Of a DNA stretch of 22,000 bases, positions 1-7,265 are shown piece by piece; within the stretch, counting starts at the first letter, position 1; every line of letters starts with the position of its first letter. A program made the position numbers and the translations under genes. The notes beneath the pieces are model-generated. The model saw only the letters and a list, made by a program, of their open reading frames with translations. It was not told the origin of the DNA and did not search any database. Where the stretch lies: the NCBI GenBank assembly GCA_023428785.1, contig JAEYWU010000046.1, forward strand, positions 1 through 22,000, in the 5' to 3' direction. This DNA comes from Pseudomonadota bacterium (GTDB taxonomy: Bacteria > Pseudomonadota > Alphaproteobacteria > Caulobacterales > Caulobacteraceae).

Positions 1-154
1 CACCGGCCCCGCCCCGGATGATCTCGGCGCGCGCGCCGCCCGACAGGCGGCTCAGTCCCCCCTTGGCCTCGATCAGCAGGCCGGACACGGCCGCGACCTT
101 GCCGGTCACGACCAGCGGATCGACGGCGCGAACGGCTTGAACGAGATGACGCAA
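1..154 (-). CDS. fliI: Flagellar export ATPase FliI, N-terminal fragment (cut by window edge)
   Basis: Only about the first 50 codons lie in the window; the gene continues past position 1. FliI is the cytoplasmic ATPase that drives flagellar type III export. The visible protein begins MRHLVQAVRAVDPLVV and continues with a VAAVSGLLIEAKGGL stretch. That resembles the amino-terminal beta-barrel of FliI proteins from Caulobacter relatives, which precedes the nucleotide-binding core (not visible here). I chose the TTG at 154 because it gives the MRxLxxAV beginning usual in the family. A GTG at 178 in the same frame is an alternative, but a CtrA box at 195-209 would place transcription initiation downstream of 178 and so favours the TTG. 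There is no ATG in this frame. The catalytic domain is missing, so the call rests on N-terminal resemblance and promoter context. Confidence 0.68.
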   Translation of the reverse strand, partial: MRHLVQAVRAVDPLVVTGKVAAVSGLLIEAKGGLSRLSGGARAEIIRGGAG

Positions 155-194
155 ATGGGGCCCCGGAACAGACCCCACGGATGCTTGATCGTGG

Positions 195-209
195 TTAACG
201 AGGGGTGAA
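195..209 (-). promoter_or_regulatory. Near-consensus CtrA binding box upstream of fliI
   Basis: Read on the minus strand the site is TTCA-N7-TTAAC, matching 7 of 8 fixed bases of the Caulobacterales CtrA consensus TTAA-N7-TTAA. It lies between the stop of the exporter gene and the fliI-like start, about 48 bases upstream of the TTG. Early flagellar genes in Caulobacter are activated by phosphorylated CtrA through boxes overlapping the -35 region. The motif is seen; binding is inferred. Confidence 0.5.
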
Positions 210-217
210 GGCGCGAC

Positions 218-1141
218 CTAGGGTTGGATCGTTTCCGCCGCGCCTGCGGGCGTCGCGGTCGGCCCGCGATCGCCCGATGTCAGCACCGCCCCCGCCGAGG
301 CGCCGATGATGCAGGCGATGGCCAGCCACTGCTGGATGGTAAGCTGTTCGTGCAGCAGGATCAGGCCCGACAGGGCGCCGATCGCCGGATCCAGGCTCAG
401 CATCACGCCGAAGGTCCGCTTGGGGATATGGCGTAGGGCCGCCATCTCCAGCGTATAGGGAATGGCGCTCGACAGGATCGCCACGGCAAAGCCCAGCGCC
501 AGCACCGGCAGGCTGAACAGGGCGCCGGACATCAGAGGGCCCACGCCGACCGGCAGGACCACGATCATCGCCGCCGCCATGCCAAGCGCCAGCGAGCGGC
601 CGGCGTCCAGCCCGGACAGCCTCTTGCCCAGAATGATGTAGAGCGCCCAGAAGACCGCCGCGAGGGCCGCGAAGCCCGCCCCGACTGGATCGATCGTCTG
701 GCCCGTCAAGGGCAGCAGGAGCGCCAGCCCCGCTCCCGCCAGAATCACCCACAGCACGTGCGACAGGTGACGCGCGCTGAACATGGCCACCGCCAGCGGC
801 CCGAGGAACTCGATGCCCAGCGCCACTCCGATCGGAAGGGTCCGCAGGGACAGGTAAAAGCTGAGGTTCATCGCCCCCAGCACCAGGCCGAACACGAGCG
901 TCAGGATCAGGTGCCCGCGCGTCCGTCTGGCTCGCCACGGCCGGAAGATTACCGCCATCAGGAGCGCCGACAGGATCACGCGTAGGGTGACCGTTCCCTC
1001 GGCCCCGATCACCGGGAACAGGGTCTTGGCCACGGCGGTGCCGCTGGCGAAGCAGGTCATGGCCGCCAACATGGCCAGATAGGGCCATCCGGCCCGGATC
1101 AGACCGTTCATCTCGAGAGGTTTGCGCGCCAGGGAGAACAT
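218..1141 (-). CDS. rhtA: RhtA-type threonine/homoserine exporter, EamA (DMT) family
   Basis: Inner-membrane drug/metabolite-superfamily transporter of 307 residues with about ten hydrophobic segments arranged as two EamA repeats (roughly residues 18-145 and 155-290). Several stretches closely follow E. coli RhtA, which exports threonine and homoserine: AKTLFPVIGA, a GxMNLSFYLSLRTLPIG region, ALGIEFLGPLAVAMFS, AVAILSSAIPYTLEMAAL and RTFGVMLSLDPA. The length is close to RhtA (295). Translation may start at the ATG at 1141 or, ten codons later, at the ATG at 1111 (MNGLIRAG); neither has a clear ribosome site. It is divergent from an Lrp/AsnC regulator, a usual pairing for amino-acid exporters. 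The substrate is inferred from similarity; another small amino acid or metabolite is possible. Confidence 0.85.
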   Translation of the reverse strand: MFSLARKPLEMNGLIRAGWPYLAMLAAMTCFASGTAVAKTLFPVIGAEGTVTLRVILSALLMAVIFRPWRARRTRGHLILTLVFGLVLGAMNLSFYLSLRTLPIGVALGIEFLGPLAVAMFSARHLSHVLWVILAGAGLALLLPLTGQTIDPVGAGFAALAAVFWALYIILGKRLSGLDAGRSLALGMAAAMIVVLPVGVGPLMSGALFSLPVLALGFAVAILSSAIPYTLEMAALRHIPKRTFGVMLSLDPAIGALSGLILLHEQLTIQQWLAIACIIGASAGAVLTSGDRGPTATPAGAAETIQP

Positions 1142-1187
1142 GGCCAGAGGCTAGCGAAATCACCCCTGTGCTTCCCGGCGATTTTCG

Positions 1188-1204
1188 AACAGATTGCGCC
1201 TGTT
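1188..1204. promoter_or_regulatory. Dyad operator candidate between rhtA and the Lrp-type gene
   Basis: AACAG-N7-CTGTT is a 17-bp inverted repeat with perfect 5-bp arms, flanked by a directly repeated TTTTCG (1182-1187 and 1203-1208). It sits in the 84-bp gap between two divergent starts. Lrp/AsnC proteins bind palindromes of about this size and often control themselves and the neighbouring exporter, so this is a plausible site for the adjacent regulator. The binding is inferred. Confidence 0.4.
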
Positions 1205-1225
1205 TTCGTCACATGGGGTGCGCCA

Positions 1226-1705
1226 ATGCCGGATTTCGTCACGCTCGACGCCTTCGACCGCAAGCTTCTGGCGCGCGCCCGGGCCAACAATCTCGAGCCG
1301 GCGCGGGTGACCGCCGAGGCGGTCGGCCTTTCGGAATCGGCCGTGCTCAGACGCATGCGCCGTCTGCGGGCCGAGGGGGTGATCGCGCGCGACATCTCGG
1401 TGGTGGCCGCCGACCGGATCGCTCCCCGCATCCACCTGCACGTCGTGGTCAAGATGATCTCCCAGGACCGCAAGGCTTCGGACGCCTTCTCGGCCGCCAT
1501 GAAGGCCAGCCGGGAGGTCCAGGGGGCCTGGGATGTGACGGGCGAGTGGTCGTTCCTGCTGAACGTCGCCGTGCCGTCCATGGCCGACTACGAGGCCTTC
1601 TGCAGGCGCGAGCTGACGACCGAGGCCCACGTCCAGGCGTTCCAGAGCATGATCACCATCCGCGAGATCGTCGCCTTCGACCCGTCCTGGGCCGATCTCA
1701 GCTAG
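1226..1705 (+). CDS. Lrp/AsnC family transcriptional regulator
   Basis: DNA-binding regulator of 159 residues, the standard size for this family. Residues about 6-55 form the AsnC-type helix-turn-helix, with FVTLDAFDRKLL opening helix 1 and GLSESAVLRRMRRLRAEGVI as recognition helix and linker. Residues about 68-150 form the alpha/beta RAM ligand-binding and oligomerisation domain, including a VQGAWDVTGEWSFLL stretch typical of its effector-binding turn. The ATG at 1226 is preceded by a GGGGTG at 1215-1220. It is transcribed divergently from the RhtA-like exporter across a dyad at 1188-1204. Family members of this type sense amino acids and switch on exporters or catabolic genes. The ligand cannot be read from the sequence. 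Confidence 0.93.
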   Translation: MPDFVTLDAFDRKLLARARANNLEPARVTAEAVGLSESAVLRRMRRLRAEGVIARDISVVAADRIAPRIHLHVVVKMISQDRKASDAFSAAMKASREVQGAWDVTGEWSFLLNVAVPSMADYEAFCRRELTTEAHVQAFQSMITIREIVAFDPSWADLS

Positions 1706-1726
1706 GCCGCACGGCGAGCGCGGGCG

Positions 1727-3115
1727 TCACCCCAGGCGGCGGATCAGATCGCGCGCGAACTCCGACAGGGTGTCGTCCCGGGCGCCCATGACCACGATCC
1801 GGTCACCGGGCTTCGCCAAGGCCACCAGCCGCTCGCCACAGGCCGGACGGTCGGACAGGGCTTCGGCCGTGACGCCCAGGGCGACGAGGTCCGCCGCCAG
1901 ATCGCGGCTGCCCACCGAGCGATCGGTGGTCCCGCCATAGTAGACGGGCTCGGGCATCAGCAGGACGTCGTCATCCGACAAGCCGGTCCGGAACGCCTCG
2001 GCCAGTTCGCGGCGCATCAGGCGGATCGGCCCATAGCCATGCGGCTGGAACATCACCAGCAGCCGGCCCGGAAACGCCTTCAGGGTCGTCAGGGTCGCGG
2101 CGATCTTGTCGGGGTTGTGGGCGAAATCGTCGATGACGGTGACGCCGCCGGCTGTACCCGTCACCTCGAGGCGGCGACGCACGCCCTGGAAGTCCGACAG
2201 GGCGGCGCCGGCCTGCTGCAGTCCTACGCCCAGGGCCTCGGCGGCCAGCAGGGCGGCCAGGGCGTTGGCGACATTGTGCCGTCCCGGCGTGTGCAGGCTG
2301 ATAGGGCAGGACTGCCCGTCGCGCGACCGCACCGTGAAGTCCACGCCGTCCGACCGCATGACGATGTCCGCAGCCGACAGATCGGCCGATGCGCTGTTCA
2401 GGCTGAAGGTGACCGCCTGACTGGCCCGCCCCGCCAGGGCCAGCGATTCGCCGTTATCGAGGTTCAGGACCGCGACCCGCGACTTAGCGACGAAGTCGCC
2501 GAACAGGGCCCGCAGTTCCTCCATGGACTTGTGGTCCAGGCTGACGTTGGAAACGACCGCGACCGTCGGGGCATAAAGCGCGATCGAACCGTCCGACTCG
2601 TCGACCTCGGCGGCGAAGACATCCGGCCCGCCGACCCGCGCCGCCGCGAATGGCGTCTCGGGCGTGACATAGTTCAGCATGTCCGCGCCATTGATCACTG
2701 TCGGGTCCAGCTCGGCCCGGTCCAGGATCCAGGTCAGCATGGCCGTGATCGTCGACTTGCCCGACGTCCCCGCAACGCCCACCCGCTCGGGGGCCGCGTT
2801 GAAAAGCTCGCTCAGGAGCTCGGCCCGTCTCTGTATGCGTGCGCCCACGGCCCGCGCCGCGACCATGTCCGGAACCGTGTCCTCTACGGCCGCCGAAGCG
2901 ACCAGCACCTGATCGGTCCGGGTCACCCCCGACCCGTCTTGCGGATAAAGCGCCACGCCCTCCCCTCTCAGGAATTCGAACCGCCCCGACACCCGCGCCT
3001 GATCCAGCGCCCGGTCGGACCCCTCGACGGCAAAGCCCCGGGCCCGCATGATGAGCGCCAGCGGGGCCATGCCCGATCCGCCGACGCCGCAGAAGAAGTA
3101 GGACGGTTTCGTCAT
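1727..3115 (-). CDS. Mur ligase family protein, MurC/Mpl-like (probable muropeptide-recycling ligase)
   Basis: ATP-dependent amide ligase of 462 residues, the length of Mpl (about 457) rather than MurC (about 490). An N-terminal Rossmann motif GVGGSGM (10-16) would bind the UDP-sugar. The P-loop reads GVAGTSGKST (113-122) where MurC and Mpl normally have GTHGKTT. The central motif EVDESD is at 170-175, NVSLDH at 190-195, HNVANALAA at 280-288, GVRRRLE at 311-317, and DDFAHNPDKI at 329-338, where the family usually has a second His. The FQPH at 356-359 is MurC-like, whereas DDFAH and RRRLE are Mpl-like. Mpl joins recovered L-Ala-D-Glu-meso-Dap to UDP-MurNAc. The divergent neighbour is an LD-carboxypeptidase that would make that tripeptide, which favours recycling. 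A second MurC-like enzyme with a different substrate is the alternative. An essential murC may exist outside this window. Confidence 0.82.
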   Translation of the reverse strand: MTKPSYFFCGVGGSGMAPLALIMRARGFAVEGSDRALDQARVSGRFEFLRGEGVALYPQDGSGVTRTDQVLVASAAVEDTVPDMVAARAVGARIQRRAELLSELFNAAPERVGVAGTSGKSTITAMLTWILDRAELDPTVINGADMLNYVTPETPFAAARVGGPDVFAAEVDESDGSIALYAPTVAVVSNVSLDHKSMEELRALFGDFVAKSRVAVLNLDNGESLALAGRASQAVTFSLNSASADLSAADIVMRSDGVDFTVRSRDGQSCPISLHTPGRHNVANALAALLAAEALGVGLQQAGAALSDFQGVRRRLEVTGTAGGVTVIDDFAHNPDKIAATLTTLKAFPGRLLVMFQPHGYGPIRLMRRELAEAFRTGLSDDDVLLMPEPVYYGGTTDRSVGSRDLAADLVALGVTAEALSDRPACGERLVALAKPGDRIVVMGARDDTLSEFARDLIRRLG

Positions 3116-3121
3116 TCGGCC

Positions 3122-3129
3122 TCTATAGA
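3122..3129. promoter_or_regulatory. Palindromic -10-like element shared by the Mur ligase and ldcA
   Basis: TCTATAGA is a perfect 8-bp palindrome containing TATAGA on both strands, in the 41-bp gap between divergent coding starts. Used leftward it would start transcription at about the A of the ligase ATG (3115). Used rightward it would start at about the GTG at 3136. No convincing -35 elements are visible on either side, so this is a weak promoter prediction. Confidence 0.35.
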
Positions 3130-3156
3130 CGGGTCGTGCGATTTGGGGAGAGGCTC

Positions 3157-3984
3157 TTGGCCGCAGGAACTTACAGGATCGGCGTCATCGCCCCCGCGGG
3201 CCGCTTCTCCAAGACCTCGGCGGAACAGGCCCGCGCCCTCGCCGCCATCCGCCCCGGCCGCCCGGTCGAGTTGGTCTTTCACCCGCAGTGCTTCCTCAGG
3301 AGCGGCCACTTCGCCGGCACGGACGCCGAGCGGACCCGCGCCGTCGTCGAGGTCGGCAATGACCCGTCGTTCGACGCCGTCTGGTTCGCCCGCGGCGGCT
3401 ATGGCTCCAACCGGATCGCCGTAGCCGCCGTCTCCGGCCTGTCGGACGCCGCGCTGAAAAAGCCCTGGCTCGGCTATTCCGACATGGGTTTTATGCTCGC
3501 GGCCTTGCTCAACGCCGGCGCGGCCCAGGCGGCCCACGGCCCCATGGTCGCCGACGCCAACCGTTTCAATGGCGCCGAACCGGTCATGCGGGCCCTGGAC
3601 TGGCTGGTCGACAGCAAGGAAGCCGCCTGCGAGCCCGCCGCGCTCAAGGCGCCCAGCCTGGCCTTCAACCTCGCGGTCCTCACCGCCATGATGGGCACGC
3701 CGCTCGAGCCCGATTTCACCGGCCGGGTCCTGATGCTGGAGGAGGTCTCCGAGCATCACTACCGAATCGACCGGATGATGTACCAGCTGACCTCGACCCC
3801 CTCCGTGCGCCGCGCGGCCGGCATCATGCTCGGCCGCTGCTCCGCCATCCCTGAGAACGACCCGCCATTCGAACAGACCGAGGAAGAGATCGCCCGCCAC
3901 TGGTGCGAGGTCTCGGGCCTGCGCTACCTTGGCCGCGCCGATATCGGCCATGACAGCGGAAACAAGGTCGTCCCCTTCCGCTAG
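3157..3984 (+). CDS. ldcA: LD-carboxypeptidase, peptidase family S66 (LdcA-like)
   Basis: Cytoplasmic serine peptidase that removes the terminal D-Ala from recycled murein tetrapeptide. The frame is open from a GTG at 3136 (282 residues); I prefer the TTG at 3157 (275 residues) because GGGGAGAGG at 3145-3153 is well placed for it, and it gives MAAGTYRIGVIAPAG. Numbering from the GTG, the family marks are RGGYG at 86-90, the nucleophile Ser115 in GYSD, the acidic pair Glu202-Glu203 in MLEEVSEHHYRIDRM, and His272 in GHDSGN near the C-terminus, which together make the S66 Ser-Glu-His set. No signal peptide is seen, as expected. It diverges from a Mur ligase that would reuse the product and is followed 13 bases later by a lipoprotein gene, probably co-transcribed. 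Confidence 0.92.
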   Translation: MAAGTYRIGVIAPAGRFSKTSAEQARALAAIRPGRPVELVFHPQCFLRSGHFAGTDAERTRAVVEVGNDPSFDAVWFARGGYGSNRIAVAAVSGLSDAALKKPWLGYSDMGFMLAALLNAGAAQAAHGPMVADANRFNGAEPVMRALDWLVDSKEAACEPAALKAPSLAFNLAVLTAMMGTPLEPDFTGRVLMLEEVSEHHYRIDRMMYQLTSTPSVRRAAGIMLGRCSAIPENDPPFEQTEEEIARHWCEVSGLRYLGRADIGHDSGNKVVPFR

Positions 3985-3997
3985 ATTCGGAGGTCGT

Positions 3998-4402
3998 ATG
4001 CGTCCGCTCGCCCTCGCCGCCCTGACCCTTCTGGTTGCGGCATGCAATCCACCCGAGCCTCAGATTCTTGGCGACCCCGGTCGCGACGCCACCGAGGTGA
4101 TCACGGCCATCGGCCAGCCCGCCTATATGCAGGGCCACCGCATCCGGCCGCTCGAAGTGGTCGAGGACAGCCGCTGCCCGGCCGATGTCCGGTGCGTCCA
4201 CGCCGGCTTCTTCCGCGCCCGCGTCGAGATCCGCTCGCCCACCGGCGAGCGCGAGGAGGTCATGGAGCTGGGACAGGGCATCGCCCTGGACGACGCCCGC
4301 AGCCTCGTCATCTGCCGTGTTACGCCCGAACGGCTCAGGAGCGGCGCCCTGCCCGCACGGCGCGGCTACCGCATCACCTTCTGCATGGGCCCGGGCGACT
4401 GA
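3998..4402 (+). CDS. Small predicted lipoprotein with conserved cysteine pair
   Basis: A 134-residue product with the signal sequence MRPLALAALTLLVAAC; VAAC is a lipobox and Cys16 the likely lipidated residue, so the protein should be membrane-anchored in the periplasm. The mature part carries SRCPADVRCVHAGFF (two cysteines five residues apart), a motif I associate with small uncharacterised proteobacterial lipoproteins, and ends with a Cys in ITFCMGPGD. The ATG at 3998 follows GGAGG at 3989-3993. It lies 13 bases after ldcA and before a strong hairpin, so it probably forms the second gene of that transcript. The function is unknown; the location alone hints at an envelope role. Confidence 0.82.
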   Translation: MRPLALAALTLLVAACNPPEPQILGDPGRDATEVITAIGQPAYMQGHRIRPLEVVEDSRCPADVRCVHAGFFRARVEIRSPTGEREEVMELGQGIALDDARSLVICRVTPERLRSGALPARRGYRITFCMGPGD

Positions 4403-4417
4403 CGCCCGACAGGTGAA

Positions 4418-4446
4418 AGCCGCCCGTCCGGGGGGGACGGGCGGCT
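4418..4446. terminator. Strong hairpin, probable bidirectional terminator
   Basis: A 12-bp perfect stem (AGCCGCCCGTCC with its complement) encloses a loop of five G. It stands between the end of the ldcA-lipoprotein pair (stop at 4402) and the end of recA (stop at 4516), which converge. On the minus strand it is followed by CTTTC, on the plus strand by CTCGTCT. The T-run is weak on both sides, as is common in GC-rich alphaproteobacteria. Confidence 0.75.
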
Positions 4447-4515
4447 CTCGTCTCCGAGACGGGGCGGCCAGCGGGGTCGGTGGCGGGCCGCGGGCGGCCC
4501 GTCCGTGGAGAGGTC

Positions 4516-5595
<1,080 letters not shown>

Positions 5596-5670
5596 CGAAG
5601 GGTTCCCCTTACACGATTCCCGCCGCCGTCCGGTCAGCCCGCCATGGACCCGCCCGCTGCGACGAGATGA

Positions 5671-5706
5671 CTATGTGCATGGTTTGTTCTCGTTCGCAAT
5701 ATGTTC
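5671..5706 (-). promoter_or_regulatory. recA promoter with alphaproteobacterial LexA box
   Basis: GTTC-GCAATAT-GTTC at 5692-5706 is an exact GTTC-N7-GTTC, the LexA site described for Caulobacter and other alphaproteobacteria. On the minus strand TTGCGA (5699-5694) is followed after 17 bases by ACATAG (5676-5671), a reasonable -35/-10 pair, and the box covers the -35. A third GTTC occurs at 5686-5689. Transcription would start near 5664, about 70 bases before the recA ATG. Repression by LexA is inferred from the motif and gene identity. Confidence 0.85.
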
Positions 5707-5783
5707 TCTCTGCCGTCGGGCAGAACACAATGCGATGCGACCGATTTTGGCGTGAGCCTTGGTGGACGGCCATGTGCGACAGA

Positions 5784-7265
5784 CTAGCTGAAGCGCCACG
5801 CCTCTTCGGCTGCGCGCTTCAGTGCGGCGGATTTGTGCAGGGTCTCGGCGTATTCGCTGGCAGGGACACTGTCGGCGACCAGGCCGGCGCCGGCCTGGAC
5901 GTACATCTGGCCGTCTTTGAACAGGGCGGTGCGCAGCACGATGCAGGCGTCGATCTCGCCGCCCGCGCCGATGTAGCCCGCGGCGCCGCCATAGCCGACG
6001 CCGCGCTTGGTGGTCTCCAGCTCGTCGATGATCTGCATGGCCCGCACCTTGGGGGCGCCCGACAGGGTCCCGGCCGGCAGGGCCGCCGTCAGGGCGTCGA
6101 CCGCGTCCAGATCCGTGCGGGCCTTGCCGACCACGTTCGAGACGATGTGCATCACATGCGAATAGCGCTCGACGTAGAAGCTCTTGGTCACCTCGACAGA
6201 GCCCGGCTCGGCGACCCGGCCCACGTCATTGCGGCCCAGGTCCAGCAGCATCAGGTGCTCGGCCCGCTCCTTGGGATCGGCCAGGAGCTCGGCCTCCAGC
6301 CGCTCGTCGTCGGCCGGGGTCGCACCGCGCGGACGGGTGCCCGCCAGCGGCCGGATCGTCACCTCGCCGTCCCGCAGCCGCACGAGGATTTCCGGGCTCG
6401 AGCCGCTGAGGGTGAAGCCGCCGAAATCCAGGTGGAACAGGAAGGGCGACGGATTGGTCCGGCGCAGCGAGCGATAGAAGGCGAAGGGCTCGAAATCGAC
6501 CGGGCCCGAGAACCGGTGGCCGGCCACGACCTGGAAGATATCGCCAGCCTTGATGTAGTCCCGCGCCGTCTCGACCATCCGGCCATAGGCCGCCTCGTCC
6601 ACGTCGGAGGTCAGGACCGGTCCTGGCGCGGGCCCCCGGGCGCCGTCCTGCGGCAGCGGAGTCCTGAGCCGATAGGCGAAGGCGTCGAGCCGGCCCTCGG
6701 CCGCGCGCCAGGCCTCGTCGGCCGAGGCTCCGTCGGGCCGCACCGGAGTGCACAGGATGATCTCCTGGGCCACGCCATCGAAAATCGCCACCACCGACGG
6801 CCGCGCCAGCACAGCGTCGGGCAGGTTCAGAGGATCGGGCTTGGCCGGACCGACCGGCTCGACCAGCCGGACCATGTCATAACCAAAGACCCCGAACAGG
6901 CCCGCCGCCATCGGCGGCAAACCCTCGGGCAGATCGATGCGGCTCTCGGCGACGAGGGCGCGCAGGGAGTCCAGCGCTGGCCTCGCGTCGGCCTCATAGC
7001 GCTCCTCGGCCACAGCATCGGCCCCGCGTGCGATCTCGGCGCGCTCGCCAGTACAACGCCAGACCAGATCGGGCTGCACCGCCAGGATCGAATACCGGCC
7101 GCGCCAGGCGCCGCCCTCGACGGACTCGAACAGGAAGGCGAACGGATGCCCGCGGCCGACCTTCAGATAGGCCGCGACCGGGGTCTCCAGATCGTCGATC
7201 AGCCGCCGATAGACGACCTGGGGCCGGCCTTCGGCGTAGGTTGCGCCAAAGGCCTCGGGCGTCAT
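5784..7265 (-). CDS. trpE: Anthranilate synthase component I (TrpE)
   Basis: Converts chorismate to anthranilate, the first step of tryptophan synthesis, using ammonia from the TrpG subunit. The 493-residue length is normal. An N-terminal LFESVEGG at 45-52 corresponds to the LLES element that binds feedback tryptophan. The C-terminal chorismate-binding domain has GTRPRGATPADD, LDLGRNDVGRVAEPGSV, HIVSNVVG, GTLSGAPKVRAMQIIDELE and GYIGAGGEIDACIVLRT, all typical. Its ATG overlaps the TGA of ppiD (ATGA), so translation is probably coupled to ppiD and transcription enters from there. No leader peptide or attenuator is visible in front of it. trpG, trpD and trpC are not in this window; recA follows instead. 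Confidence 0.97.
   Translation of the reverse strand: MTPEAFGATYAEGRPQVVYRRLIDDLETPVAAYLKVGRGHPFAFLFESVEGGAWRGRYSILAVQPDLVWRCTGERAEIARGADAVAEERYEADARPALDSLRALVAESRIDLPEGLPPMAAGLFGVFGYDMVRLVEPVGPAKPDPLNLPDAVLARPSVVAIFDGVAQEIILCTPVRPDGASADEAWRAAEGRLDAFAYRLRTPLPQDGARGPAPGPVLTSDVDEAAYGRMVETARDYIKAGDIFQVVAGHRFSGPVDFEPFAFYRSLRRTNPSPFLFHLDFGGFTLSGSSPEILVRLRDGEVTIRPLAGTRPRGATPADDERLEAELLADPKERAEHLMLLDLGRNDVGRVAEPGSVEVTKSFYVERYSHVMHIVSNVVGKARTDLDAVDALTAALPAGTLSGAPKVRAMQIIDELETTKRGVGYGGAAGYIGAGGEIDACIVLRTALFKDGQMYVQAGAGLVADSVPASEYAETLHKSAALKRAAEEAWRFS

Noticed and set aside
2039..3424. Open frame of 461 codons on the plus strand opposite the Mur ligase
   Set aside because: It is the mirror of the ligase and runs out of frame into ldcA; both real genes have conserved motifs.
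4450..4515. GC-rich inverted repeats between the 4418-4446 hairpin and the recA stop
   Set aside because: They are imperfect and explained by base composition; the 12-bp stem just beside them is the clear terminator.
5710..5725. Hairpin CTGCC-CGAC-GGCAG considered as the trpE terminator
   Set aside because: The stem is only 5 bp and no T-run follows on the minus strand; it merges into the recA promoter region.
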